A program made the position numbers and the translations under genes. Shown one piece after another: positions 8,349 through 17,042 of a DNA stretch of 64,000 nucleotides. Below the pieces are notes generated by a model. The model ran no database searches and was not told the origin of the DNA. It was given only the letters and a program-made list of their open reading frames with translations. Source of the stretch: Geothrix sp. 21YS21S-4 (GTDB lineage Bacteria > Acidobacteriota > Holophagae > Holophagales > Holophagaceae); contig NZ_CP132719.1 in NCBI RefSeq assembly GCF_030845995.1, positions 682,001 through 746,000 of the forward strand, given 5' to 3'. How positions within the stretch are numbered: the first letter of the stretch is position 1; each line of letters starts with the position of its first letter.

Positions 8349-8439
8349 CCGGGGCGCCGCGTCCGGGCGGTTCCCATTCCGTGACGCGTCGGCACCCGCG
8401 CCGGGGTGGCGGTGCGGGTGCCGAAGGACTGCTGGACGG

Positions 8440-9867
8440 TCAGGACGCCGAGGGCTTCCAGCCGCCGCCGAGGACGCGGTAGAGGCCGACGAGGTTGCCG
8501 TGCTTGGCCTGGCGGAGGGAGATGAGACCCTGCTGGGCGGCGTAGAGCGAGCGCTGGGCGTCGAGGACGCCGAGGTAGCCGTCGATCCCCGCGGTGTAGC
8601 GGGCCTGGGCGAGGCGGTAGCTCCCCTCCAGGGCCTGGGTGAGGGTCTCCTGGGCGGCGAGCTGCTCCGCCAGGGTGCCGCGCTCGGCCAGGGCGTCGGC
8701 CACTTCCTTGAAGGCCATCTGGATCGCCTTTTCGTACTGGGCGAGGTAGATGTCCCGGTCGGCCTGGGCCACCTTCAGGTTCGCCCGCCGGGCCCCCATG
8801 TCGAAGATCGGCAGGACGGCCTGGGGCGAGACGCTCCATGCGCGGGAGCCGGACTTGAACAGGCCGGAGAGTTCCGCGTCCATGCTCCCGAAGGTGGACG
8901 TGAGCGAGATCCGCGGGAAGAAGGCGGCGCGGGCGGCGCCGATGTTGGCGTTGGCCGCCTTGAGCTGGTTCTCGGCCATCAGGATGTCGGGCCGGTGGGC
9001 CAGGACGTCGGAGGGCAGGCCGGGCGCGACGTCCTGCACCGCGGCCACGCTGCCCAGGGCCTGGGGCAGCCACTCCGCGGGCACGGGGGCGCCCGCCAGG
9101 AGCGCGAGCGCGTTCTCGTCCAGGGCCACGGCGCGGGTGTAGCGGGCCACATCCGCCCGGGCCGTCTCCGCGCTGACCTGCGCGCGGTAGGCGTCCAGCT
9201 CCGAGGAGGCGCCCACTTCGAACCGCCGGCGGACCAGCTTGTGCGAGTCCTCCTGGTTGGTGAGGGTGTCCTGGGCCAGCTTCAGGCTCTCGCGATCCGC
9301 CGCCAGGGCGAGGTAGGCGTTGGCCACCTCGGACAGCAGGGCGACCTGGGCGCTGTTCCGGGCCTGTTCGGTGGCGAGGTACTCCTCCAGGGCGCGGTTC
9401 TTCAGGCTGCGGACCCGCCCGAAGAAATCCAGCTCCCAGGAGGTGACGGCCACGCTGGCGGAGTACTGCTGGGCGATGATCGACTCGCCCGTGCCGGAGA
9501 CGCTGGCGGGGAGCCGTTGGCGGCTTCCCTGGCCCACGGCGCTGATCGAGGGGAACAGCTCCGCCCGCTGGATGCGGTAGTAGGCGCGGGCCTTCTCCGT
9601 GTTCAGCGCCGCGATCCGCAGATCGCGGTTGTTGCGCAGGGCGAGGTCCAGGACCTTCCGCAGCCGGGCGTCCGTGAAGAAGTCCTGCCAGGGGAGGTCC
9701 GCCGCGAGAGCCCCGCTACCTGCGGCCTTGTAGGACGGGCCTTCCGGCCAGGCCTTGGGCACGGGCGGTTCCGGCGTGCGGTAGCGCGGGGCCATGGACA
9801 CGCAGCCGAGGCCGGCGAGCGCCAGTGGGAGCGCGAAGGGGAGGAGGGTGCGGGAATGGGATGACAT
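8440..9867 (-). CDS. Outer-membrane efflux factor, NodT/OprM (TolC) family lipoprotein
   Basis: The 475-residue protein starts at the ATG at 9867, which shares its A with the pump stop codon (TGATG). The N-terminus is a signal peptide ending in a lipobox-like LAGLGC. The mature part shows two repeats of the outer-membrane efflux fold (for example WELDFFGRVRSLKNRALEEY and FPRISLTSTFG). It forms the trimeric exit duct for the adjacent RND pump. It is the last gene of the tetR-MFP-RND-OMF operon. A much longer frame runs upstream through the pump gene but is not its coding frame. Confidence 0.93.
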   Translation of the reverse strand: MSSHSRTLLPFALPLALAGLGCVSMAPRYRTPEPPVPKAWPEGPSYKAAGSGALAADLPWQDFFTDARLRKVLDLALRNNRDLRIAALNTEKARAYYRIQRAELFPSISAVGQGSRQRLPASVSGTGESIIAQQYSASVAVTSWELDFFGRVRSLKNRALEEYLATEQARNSAQVALLSEVANAYLALAADRESLKLAQDTLTNQEDSHKLVRRRFEVGASSELDAYRAQVSAETARADVARYTRAVALDENALALLAGAPVPAEWLPQALGSVAAVQDVAPGLPSDVLAHRPDILMAENQLKAANANIGAARAAFFPRISLTSTFGSMDAELSGLFKSGSRAWSVSPQAVLPIFDMGARRANLKVAQADRDIYLAQYEKAIQMAFKEVADALAERGTLAEQLAAQETLTQALEGSYRLAQARYTAGIDGYLGVLDAQRSLYAAQQGLISLRQAKHGNLVGLYRVLGGGWKPSAS

Positions 9868-12800
9868 CAGGCGTGTCCCTCCTCGGAGGCGGGCCCGGAA
9901 ATGGGGGGCTCGGCGGTCGCCTTCTTCTTCCGGAACAGCTGGCTGACCAGGACGAAGGACAGGGGGATGTAGAAGATCGCGATGAAGGTGGCGGACAGCA
10001 TCCCGCCCACCACGCCGGTCCCGATGGCGTTCTGGGCCGCGGCGCCCGCCCCGCGGCTGATGGCCATGGGGAGCACGCCGAAGGTGAAGGCCAGGGAGGT
10101 CATCAGGATGGGGCGGAGGCGGAGGCGCGAGGCCTCCAGCGCCGCTTCCATCAGGCCCACGCCCTGCGCCATCTGCTCCTGCGCGAACTGCACGATCAGG
10201 ATCGCGTTCTTCGCGGTGAGGCCCAGGGTGGTCAGCAGTCCGATCTGGAAGTAGACGTCGCTGGAGAGGCCGCGTCCCCAGGTCGCCAGCGCCGTCCCGA
10301 AGACGCCCACGGGGAGCACCAGCAGGATCGAGAACGGGATGGTCCAGCTCTCGTAGAGGGCGGCGAGGCACAGGAAGATGACGAGGATGGACACCGCGTA
10401 GAGCGCCGGGGCCTGGGTTCCGGCCTGGCGTTCCTGGTAGGAGAGGCCCGTCCACTCGTAGCCGATGCCGGCCGGGAGCTTCGAGGCGATCTCCTCCATG
10501 GCGAGCATCGCGTCGCCGGTGCTCTTGCCCGCGGCGGGCTCGCCCTGGACGTTCACCGCCGGGAAGCTGTTGTAGCGCTGGAGATTGGGCGATCCGTAGC
10601 TCCACTCGCCGGTGGAGAAGGCGGAGAAGGGAACCATGGCGCCCTGGGTGTTGCGCACGTAGAGCTTGTTGAGGTCCTCGAGCTGCATGCGGAAGGGTGC
10701 GTCGGCCTGGATGTAGACTTTTTTGACGCGGCCGCGGTTGATGAAGTCGTTCACGTAGGAGCCGCCCCACGCGCTGGCGAGGGTGTCGCTGATGACGGGC
10801 AGGGGGACGCCCAGGGCGCCGGCGCGATCCTGGTCGAGCCGCACGTTGTACTCCGGCTGGTCGTCCAGTCCGTTGGGGCGCACGGCCTTGAGGTTCTTGT
10901 TCTGGGCAGCCATGCCCAGCAGCTGGTTGCGGGCCTCCATGAGCTTGGCGTGGCCCACGCCGCCGCGGTCCTGGAGCTGGAAGTCGAAGCCCGTGGCGTT
11001 GCCGAGCTCGAGGATGGCCGGCGGCGCGAAGGCGAACACCATGGCGTCGCGGCGGGCGGAGAAGGCGCGCATGGCGCGGCCCACGACGGCATCCGCCCTC
11101 AGCTCCGAGCGGTCGCGGAGCTTCCAGTCCTTGAGCTTGACGAAGGCCATGCCGTTGTTCTGGCCGCGGCCCGCGACGCTGTAGCCGCCGACGGTCATGC
11201 AGGATTCGACCGCGTCCTTCTCGCTGTTCTGGAAGTGCTGCTGGACCTCGGTCATGACCTTCTGGGTCTGCTCGAGGGTGGAACCCGCGGGCAGCTGGAC
11301 GATGGTCATGAGGATGCCCTGGTCCTCCTCGGGCAGGAACGCGGTGGGGAGGCGCAGGAACAGCACGGCCATCCCGCCCACGATGACGAGGTAGACGATG
11401 CCGTAGCGCACCCACTTGGACAGTACCTGGCCAAGCTGGGCCACGAAGATCGCGTTGATCTTGTTGTAGAAGCGGTCGAACCAGAGGAAGAACGGACGCG
11501 TGACCTTCCACCCGCTCTCGGCGGCCTCGTGGCCCTTGTTCACGGGCTTGAGGAAGCTGACGCACAGCGAGGGCGTGAGGACGAGCGCCACCACCACGGA
11601 CAGCATCATGGCGGTGATGAGGGTGAAGGAGAACTGGCGGAAGATGATGCCCGTCGATCCGCCGAAGAAGGCCATGGGGCCGAACACCGCGGACAGCACG
11701 AGCCCGATGCCCACCAGGGCGCCGGTGATCTGGCCCATGGATTTCCGCGTGGCCTCCAGGGGCGACAGGCCCTCTTCGTGCATGATGCGTTCGACGTTCT
11801 CCACCACGACGATGGCGTCGTCCACCAAGAGGCCGATGGCCAGCACCATGGCGAACATCGTGAGCATATTTATGGACATCCCCACGTACTGCAGGATCGC
11901 GAAGGTGCCCAGCAGCACCACGGGGACGGCGATGGTGGGGATCAGCGTGGCGCGGAAGTTCCCGAGGAACAGCAGCATCACGAGGAACACGAGGACCACG
12001 GCCTCGATCAAAGTCTTGATGACCTCCTCGATGGCCACGGACACGAAGGGGGTGGTCTCGTAGGGGTAGTCGACGCGCACGCTGGGCGGGAAGTAGGGCT
12101 CCAGCTCGCCCATCTTGGCCTTGATGAGCTTCGACGTGTCGAGCGCGTTCGCGCCCGAGGCCAGGCGGATGAGCATGCCCGCCGCGGGCTTGCCGTTGAG
12201 CTTGGTGTCGCTTTCGTAGGATTCGGTGCCCAGCTCCGTGCGCGCCACGTCGCGGAGGCGGATGGTGGAGCCGTCGGCGTTGATGCGGAGGGGAATGGCC
12301 GCGAACTGCTCGGGCGTCTGGAGCAGTTCCTGCACGTTCACCGTGACGTTGAGCTGCTGGCCGTCGACGGCCGGCAGACCGCCCGCCTGGCCGGCGGAGA
12401 TCTGGGCGTTGTAGGCCTTCAGCGACTGCCGGACGTCGTCGGGGGTGAGGCGGTAGCCCACCATCTTGTCCGGGTTGAGCCAGATCCGCATGGCGTACTG
12501 GGTGCCGAAGGACAGCACCTCGCCCACGCCCTCCACGCGGCTGATGACGTTCTCCACGTTGGAGGCGAGGTAGTCGCGCAGGTCCTCGGCGTTCATGCTG
12601 CCGTCCGTCGAGGTGATGGACAGGATCATGAAGATGTTCTTGGTGGACTTGGTGACGGCGATGCCCATCTGCTGCACGACCTGGGGCATCAGGGGCTTGG
12701 CCAGCTCCAGCTTGTTCTGGACCTTGGCCCAGGCGGCGTCGGGATCGGTGCCGGGCTGGAAGGTCAGCGTCACGCTGCCGTGGCCCGCGGAGTCGCTGGT

Positions 12801-13040
12801 GGCGGCCATGTACAGCAGCCGGTCCAGGCCCGTCATCTTCTGCTCGATGATCTGGGTGACGGTGTTCTCCACGGTCTTCGCCGAGGCGCCGGGATAGAAG
12901 GCGTCCACGGAGATGGAGGGCGGCGCCACGGGCGGGTACTGGGACACCGGCAGCGTCTTGATGGCCAGGAGGCCCGCCAGCATCATCACGATGGCGACGA
13001 CCCACGCGAAGATGGGCCGGTCGATGAAGAAATTGACCAT
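9867..13040 (-). CDS. RND multidrug efflux transporter, AcrB/MexB (HAE1) family
   Basis: This 1057-residue inner-membrane proton antiporter begins [20 protein letters not shown], the classic HAE1 N-terminus. Further markers are [18 protein letters not shown] (TM4 region with the proton-relay aspartates), [20 protein letters not shown], and the C-terminal [19 protein letters not shown]. Twelve membrane helices and two large periplasmic loops are expected from the length. Its substrate range cannot be read off. The gene lies 13 bases after the membrane-fusion protein and overlaps the outer-membrane factor by one base, so the three are one transcription unit. Confidence 0.97.
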   Translation of the reverse strand: MVNFFIDRPIFAWVVAIVMMLAGLLAIKTLPVSQYPPVAPPSISVDAFYPGASAKTVENTVTQIIEQKMTGLDRLLYMAATSDSAGHGSVTLTFQPGTDPDAAWAKVQNKLELAKPLMPQVVQQMGIAVTKSTKNIFMILSITSTDGSMNAEDLRDYLASNVENVISRVEGVGEVLSFGTQYAMRIWLNPDKMVGYRLTPDDVRQSLKAYNAQISAGQAGGLPAVDGQQLNVTVNVQELLQTPEQFAAIPLRINADGSTIRLRDVARTELGTESYESDTKLNGKPAAGMLIRLASGANALDTSKLIKAKMGELEPYFPPSVRVDYPYETTPFVSVAIEEVIKTLIEAVVLVFLVMLLFLGNFRATLIPTIAVPVVLLGTFAILQYVGMSINMLTMFAMVLAIGLLVDDAIVVVENVERIMHEEGLSPLEATRKSMGQITGALVGIGLVLSAVFGPMAFFGGSTGIIFRQFSFTLITAMMLSVVVALVLTPSLCVSFLKPVNKGHEAAESGWKVTRPFFLWFDRFYNKINAIFVAQLGQVLSKWVRYGIVYLVIVGGMAVLFLRLPTAFLPEEDQGILMTIVQLPAGSTLEQTQKVMTEVQQHFQNSEKDAVESCMTVGGYSVAGRGQNNGMAFVKLKDWKLRDRSELRADAVVGRAMRAFSARRDAMVFAFAPPAILELGNATGFDFQLQDRGGVGHAKLMEARNQLLGMAAQNKNLKAVRPNGLDDQPEYNVRLDQDRAGALGVPLPVISDTLASAWGGSYVNDFINRGRVKKVYIQADAPFRMQLEDLNKLYVRNTQGAMVPFSAFSTGEWSYGSPNLQRYNSFPAVNVQGEPAAGKSTGDAMLAMEEIASKLPAGIGYEWTGLSYQERQAGTQAPALYAVSILVIFLCLAALYESWTIPFSILLVLPVGVFGTALATWGRGLSSDVYFQIGLLTTLGLTAKNAILIVQFAQEQMAQGVGLMEAALEASRLRLRPILMTSLAFTFGVLPMAISRGAGAAAQNAIGTGVVGGMLSATFIAIFYIPLSFVLVSQLFRKKKATAEPPISGPASEEGHA

Positions 13041-13053
13041 GTTGGGCGCTCCT

Positions 13054-14220
13054 CTACTTTGCGGCCGGAGCGGGGGCCGCGGGCTTGGACTCGAACGGCA
13101 CGACCTTCGGCGTCACGCCGGGCCGTACCTTCTGGAGCCCCTCGACGATCAGGCGGTCCCCGGCATTCAATCCTTCGGTCACCAGCCACTTCGAGCCGAC
13201 GGCGCGGTCCACCTTCAGGGTGCGCTGCTCGACCTTTCCGGAGCCGTCCAGGACCAGCGCCACGGCGTTCCCCTTGGGATCGCGGGTGACGCCTTGCTGG
13301 GGCGCGAGGATGGCCTGCTCGGCCACGCCCTCTTCCACGACGGCGCGGACGTACATGCCGGGGAGGAGGACGTGCTTGGGGTTGGGGAAGACCATCCGCA
13401 GGATCTGGGAGCCGGTGGTGGGATCCACGGTCACGTCCGAGAACTTGAGGAGGCCCTGCTGGGGATAGGGCGTGCCGTCCTCGAGGAACAGCTTCACCTT
13501 GGCCTGGTCGGGCGTCCCGCCCTTCAGCCGGTTGGAGGCCAGGTTGCGCTGGAGGGCCAGCAGCATGGCGCTGGACTGGGGCGAATCCACGTAGACCTGA
13601 TCCAGCTGCTGGATGGTGGTGAACGCCGGGCCCTGGTAGGCGGTGGCGAGGGCGCCGGGGGTCACATTGGACTTCCCGATGCGGCCGGAGATCGGCGCGG
13701 TGATGCGGGTGTAGCCCAGATTGATCCGGGCGGATTCCACGCCGGCCTTCAGCGACTGGGCCTCGGCCTCGGCCTGCTTCGCGGCCGCGTCGGCGTCCTC
13801 GAAATCCTGGTGGCCCACGGCGTTGACCGAGAGCAGCTCCTTGAACCGCTCGGCGCGCTTGCGGATGGCGGGCAGGTTGGCCTCCACCCGCGCCAGGGCG
13901 GCGGCGGCGGTGTCGTAGGCCGCCTGGTAGGGCCGGGGATCGATCTGGTAGAGGAGGTCGCCCTGCTTGATGTCGGCGCCCTCGGTGAACACGCGCTGCT
14001 GGACGATGCCGTTCACCTGGGGATGGACCTCGGCCACCAGGAACGCCGAGGTGCGGCCCGGCAGCTCGGAGGTGATGGCGACGCGCTCCGGCTGGAGCGT
14101 CACCACCGCCACTTCCGGCGTGCCCTTGACCTGCTCCTTCTTGCTGCACGCGATGGTCAGCCCGCAGGCCACGAGCGCGGCTGCGAGAGGGACGGCGCCG
14201 CCGCGGTAGGGATGCTGCAT
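13054..14220 (-). CDS. RND efflux periplasmic adaptor (membrane-fusion protein, AcrA family)
   Basis: The 388-residue protein has an N-terminal signal peptide with a probable lipobox ([10 protein letters not shown]), so it is likely lipid-anchored. The barrel-sandwich and hairpin regions show [20 protein letters not shown] and [19 protein letters not shown], followed by [17 protein letters not shown] and a beta-barrel domain, as in AcrA/MexA. It bridges the RND pump and the outer-membrane duct. It is the second gene of the operon, 48 bases after tetR. Confidence 0.95.
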   Translation of the reverse strand: MQHPYRGGAVPLAAALVACGLTIACSKKEQVKGTPEVAVVTLQPERVAITSELPGRTSAFLVAEVHPQVNGIVQQRVFTEGADIKQGDLLYQIDPRPYQAAYDTAAAALARVEANLPAIRKRAERFKELLSVNAVGHQDFEDADAAAKQAEAEAQSLKAGVESARINLGYTRITAPISGRIGKSNVTPGALATAYQGPAFTTIQQLDQVYVDSPQSSAMLLALQRNLASNRLKGGTPDQAKVKLFLEDGTPYPQQGLLKFSDVTVDPTTGSQILRMVFPNPKHVLLPGMYVRAVVEEGVAEQAILAPQQGVTRDPKGNAVALVLDGSGKVEQRTLKVDRAVGSKWLVTEGLNAGDRLIVEGLQKVRPGVTPKVVPFESKPAAPAPAAK

Positions 14221-14268
14221 GGGAATCTCCTTGAATGAAGGGAAAAAGGAAAGGGCGGGGGAAGGGGA

Positions 14269-14910
14269 TCAGGCCTGTTTCAGGCCGTGGTAGGCGAAGC
14301 CGGTCAGGCGATCCGCCATGGCCTCAATGGTCAGGTCGGGATCCAGCGCGGTCCACACGAGGCGGTTGATTTCCGAGGTCAGGGCATGGCCGATGCAGCT
14401 TCCCTGGAGGGTGATGCCCAGCAGATCCACGTCCGCCGGCGACAGGTCCGGGCGGATCTCGCGGATGCACTCGCGGATCTCCCGCACGGAGGGTTCCAGC
14501 CGCTCCCGCAGCAGGTCCCGCACTTCCTCCTTGGGCGACTGCAGCTCGCTCAGCCACAGGCGCACGGCGGCGTCCCGCAGGGGATCCGGCGAATGGAAGT
14601 GGGCGTCCACCTCCACGAGGATGCGTAGGATGAGCGCGCGGAGCCGGGAGCAGGGGGAAGCTGCGGCGGGCTCGGGCCGATCCTCCGCCGGTCGGGGCGT
14701 GAACCGCGCCAGCAGGTGCTGGATGACCTCGCGGTAGAGGCCCTCCTTGTTCTTGAAGTAGTAGGCGATGAGGGAGGAATTCTTCCCCGCCATGGAGGCC
14801 ACCAGCCGGATGGAGGTCGCATCGTAGCCGTAGCGGGCGAAGCAGGTCAGCGCGGCCTCGATGAGGGAATCGCGGGTATCCGACGGCTGGCTGGCACAGA
14901 TGGGGGTCAT
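14269..14910 (-). CDS. TetR-family repressor of the efflux operon
   Basis: The protein has 213 residues. The N-terminal TetR helix-turn-helix shows SLIEAALTCFARYGYDATSI and KNSSLIAYYFKNKEGLYREV. The C-terminal ligand domain resembles the CecR/DUF1956 type (IRPDLSPADVDLLGITLQGS). It is the first gene of the tetR-MFP-RND-OMF operon, so it most likely autoregulates the pump. A palindromic operator candidate lies 15-35 bases upstream of its ATG, and a second copy sits in front of the divergent outer-membrane gene. It is a clear paralogue of the TetR at 15778-16434. Confidence 0.92.
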   Translation of the reverse strand: MTPICASQPSDTRDSLIEAALTCFARYGYDATSIRLVASMAGKNSSLIAYYFKNKEGLYREVIQHLLARFTPRPAEDRPEPAAASPCSRLRALILRILVEVDAHFHSPDPLRDAAVRLWLSELQSPKEEVRDLLRERLEPSVREIRECIREIRPDLSPADVDLLGITLQGSCIGHALTSEINRLVWTALDPDLTIEAMADRLTGFAYHGLKQA

Positions 14911-14924
14911 GGTCCCGATCTACT

Positions 14925-14945
14925 CTGGTCGATCGACCGAATCAT
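14925..14945. promoter_or_regulatory. Candidate TetR operator, copy 1 (tetR/efflux side)
   Basis: The core GGTCGATCGACC (14927-14938) is a perfect 12-base palindrome. With flanks it matches copy 2 at 15085-15105 in 16 of 21 positions (shared pattern TGGTCnATnGACCGAnTnAT). It lies where it would block initiation for the efflux operon. Confidence 0.6.
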
Positions 14946-14947
14946 AT

Positions 14948-14963
14948 GATCGATTCATCGATC
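14948..14963. promoter_or_regulatory. Perfect palindrome GATCGAT-TC-ATCGATC
   Basis: Two 7-base arms separated by 2 bases lie just beside operator copy 1 in an unusually AT-rich spacer (14911-15113). It may be an extra half-site cluster for the same TetR or a different regulator. Confidence 0.4.
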
Positions 14964-15084
14964 GTTTGAGTCAACCATTTTATTTAAGAAGTCAACAATT
15001 TGATAAATCATCTATACATAATTTATAAGCATAACAAATGGAGTTGACGAAGATAAAATATTTCCTATGATTTGAATGTTGGTG

Positions 15085-15105
15085 TTGGTCAATAGACCGA
15101 TTAAT
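15085..15105. promoter_or_regulatory. Candidate TetR operator, copy 2 (outer-membrane gene side)
   Basis: GGTC-AATA-GACC at 15087-15098 with matching flanks repeats copy 1 (16 of 21 positions). It sits 62 bases before the GTG of the outer-membrane barrel gene, suggesting that one repressor controls both directions. Confidence 0.55.
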
Positions 15106-15167
15106 CAACCCTGATGACCTCAGGAGTTCTCATCTTGCTCGCCCCCCGGGGCAAAAAGGAGCTTCCC

Positions 15168-15728
15168 GTGAAAACGAACATAGGACTGGCGCTCTGCCTG
15201 ACCGGCGCGGCTCTGGCCAGCGCGCCCCTGACGGCCCAGGACATCCGGTGGGGCCTTCAGGGCACCCTGTCCTTCCCCACCAGCGACCTCGGCGACAAGG
15301 GCCTCCTGGACAACGCCCTGGGCTACGGCGTGGGCGCCCACATGCTGATCGCCTTCCCCGGCGGCCACGCCATCGTGCCCCGCCTGGACTACGCCTACTT
15401 CGAGAAGAGCAGCCCCACCCGCCGGGTCCAGATGCTGAACGTGGGCGCGGACTATAACTACTTCCTCTCGCAGCAGGTCAACCGGGGCGCCTATGTGGGC
15501 GCCGGCCTGGGCCTCGGCATGGCGAAGTTCGAGATGAACCCCCCCGGCGGCAGCGACAACGACACGCCGAACGCCGTCTACGGCTCGGTCTCCGCGGGGT
15601 ACATGTTCAACGCCCACATGGGCGCGGAACTCCGCTACGTCCACGCCAAGTACGAGCCCGAACTCTTCGGCGCCAAGCCCGAGTTCACCTCGCCCGTCAT
15701 CCAGGCGAGCTTCCTCTACCGCTTCTGA
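15168..15728 (+). CDS. Small outer-membrane beta-barrel protein
   Basis: The 186-residue protein has a signal peptide (VKTNIGLALCLTGAALASAP, cleavage near TAQ-DI). Its repeated amphipathic strands, such as YGVGAHMLIAF, YVGAGLGLGMAKFEM and VYGSVSAGYMFNAHMGAELR, end in the C-terminal aromatic SFLYRF expected of barrel proteins recognised by BamA. The fold resembles 8-stranded OmpW/OmpA-like barrels. I chose the GTG at 15168 because AAAAAGGAG lies 6 bases upstream and it starts the signal peptide; an upstream ATG would add 18 polar residues. Its function is unknown, but shared operator sequences link it to the efflux operon. Confidence 0.85.
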   Translation: MKTNIGLALCLTGAALASAPLTAQDIRWGLQGTLSFPTSDLGDKGLLDNALGYGVGAHMLIAFPGGHAIVPRLDYAYFEKSSPTRRVQMLNVGADYNYFLSQQVNRGAYVGAGLGLGMAKFEMNPPGGSDNDTPNAVYGSVSAGYMFNAHMGAELRYVHAKYEPELFGAKPEFTSPVIQASFLYRF

Positions 15729-15742
15729 GCGGGCGCGATCCG

Positions 15743-15774
15743 AAAGCCGGAGGGCGCTGCTCTCCGGCTTTTTT
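15743..15774. terminator. Terminator between convergent barrel and TetR genes
   Basis: AAAGCCGGAG (15743-15752) pairs with CTCCGGCTTT (15762-15771), followed by a T run. The A-rich 5' arm means it can work on both strands. Confidence 0.85.
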
Positions 15775-15777
15775 GTG

Positions 15778-16434
15778 TCAGGCGATGGGCGCGTCCGCGC
15801 GCAGGCCGTGGAGGCAGAAATCCACGAGCAGCTCCGCTTCCTGGAAGTGGCTGCCGAAGGGCGGATGGTCGCCCCACAGGACGCGGTTGAGGCCGGACAT
15901 CGTCCCGTGGCCGGAGACCTGGCCCATGATCGTGGTGCCCAGGAACGCCACCTGCGCGGCGCTGAGGTCCGGGCGCAGAACGCGGATGCAGGCCGCGATC
16001 AGGTCGGCGGTGGGGCTGAGGTACTGGTGAATGAACGGGTGGAGGCTGAGGCGGGGCGACCGGAACTCGCTCATCCACAGGCGGGCCCGGTGATCCTGGA
16101 AGGGCTTGGCCCAGGCGGCGTCCGGCGCGGCTTCCTGGTACATGAAGTGGATCTGCTCCCGCAGCAGGCAGATGGCCTTCTGGGGATTGCGGGGATCCAG
16201 CCCCTCGGGAGGCACGGTCTGGAGCGCCCGCGGCGCGGCGCTCTCGAACAGGTGCTTGAACACTTCGAGGTAGAGCCCTTCCTTGTTCCCGAAGTAGTGG
16301 GAGAGGAGCGACAGGGGCCGGCCCGCCTTCTCCGCGATCATCCGCATGCTCGTTCCGTCGAACCCGTGGTCGGCGAAGCACACCAGGGCGGCCTGGAGGA
16401 GGAGCGTGCGGGTGTCGGGGGCTTTGGGTTCCAT
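15778..16434 (-). CDS. TetR-family regulator (paralogue of the efflux repressor)
   Basis: The 218-residue protein has an N-terminal helix-turn-helix (LLLQAALVCFADHGFDGTSM, then SLLSHYFGNKEGLYLEV) that aligns closely with the TetR at 14269-14910. The C-terminal domains also match (RPDLSAAQVAFLGTTIMGQ). It faces the barrel gene from the other side. Its target is not evident, and it might regulate itself or the same locus. The ATG at 16434 follows a TAACCT hexamer by 7 bases, with no clear ribosome-binding site. Confidence 0.9.
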   Translation of the reverse strand: MEPKAPDTRTLLLQAALVCFADHGFDGTSMRMIAEKAGRPLSLLSHYFGNKEGLYLEVFKHLFESAAPRALQTVPPEGLDPRNPQKAICLLREQIHFMYQEAAPDAAWAKPFQDHRARLWMSEFRSPRLSLHPFIHQYLSPTADLIAACIRVLRPDLSAAQVAFLGTTIMGQVSGHGTMSGLNRVLWGDHPPFGSHFQEAELLVDFCLHGLRADAPIA

Positions 16435-16478
16435 CGATCCCAGGTTATCCACATGTCGGAAGGGATCGCCGTACGCGG

Positions 16479-16500
16479 AAAGGCCCTCTTTCGAGGGCCC
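16479..16500 (-). terminator. Terminator after tRNA-Pro
   Basis: On the minus strand GGCCCTC-GAAA-GAGGGCC is followed by TTTCC, just downstream of the tRNA. The U tract is short, so termination may be partial. Confidence 0.6.
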
Positions 16501-16516
16501 TTCGTCTGGTGTGTTT

Positions 16517-16593
<77 letters not shown>

Positions 16594-16628
16594 TGAACCT
16601 TCGACTGTAGCCCCTTCCAGGGGGGCGG

Positions 16629-17030
16629 TCAACTCTTCGGTGGCGCGGACAGCCGTTCGTACAGGGCGCGCACGGATTTCAGGATCGGCTGCAGATCGGA
16701 GCCGGTGCGGAGCAGGCGCGGAAAGGCGGGCTTGGTCTTCACCGCGGGCGCCGCCGGCAGCTCGTCGCCGTCGAGGCCGAGATCCAGGCGCTGCACCAGG
16801 TGGCCGTGGGCCAGCAGCTCGGCGCAGTCGGCCACCGTCAGGCCTTCGGCGAGCCAGCCCTTGATGCGCTTCAGCCGCGGCAGCTCGTCCACGTGGTAGT
16901 AGCGGAGGTTGCCTTTGCTCCGCCGGGGGCGGATGTCGGGAATGACCTCCTCCCAGTAGCGGAGGTCCTTGGGCCCCACGCCTACCTGGGTGGCGGCTTC
17001 GCCGATCTTGAACCACTTGCGGTCGGTCAT
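16629..17030 (-). CDS. MerR-family transcriptional regulator
   Basis: The 133-residue protein has an N-terminal winged helix of MerR type (WFKIGEAATQVGVGPKDLRYWE, residues 6-27, and GNLRYYHVDELPRLKRI). The remainder is short and lacks the cysteines of metal sensors. It sits 12 bases after the sigma-54 activator on the same strand, so the pair may be co-expressed. The N-terminal GEAA..VGV...LRYWE form is that seen in HspR/RacA-like MerR members rather than metal responders. Its target is unknown. Confidence 0.85.
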   Translation of the reverse strand: MTDRKWFKIGEAATQVGVGPKDLRYWEEVIPDIRPRRSKGNLRYYHVDELPRLKRIKGWLAEGLTVADCAELLAHGHLVQRLDLGLDGDELPAAPAVKTKPAFPRLLRTGSDLQPILKSVRALYERLSAPPKS

Positions 17031-17042
17031 GGCCGCACCCCC

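Noticed and set aside
8440-13005. A single 1521-residue protein spanning the pump and outer-membrane factor genes.
   Set aside because: Only its last 475 residues are a real protein. The rest is a shifted frame of the RND gene, which has its own conserved frame.
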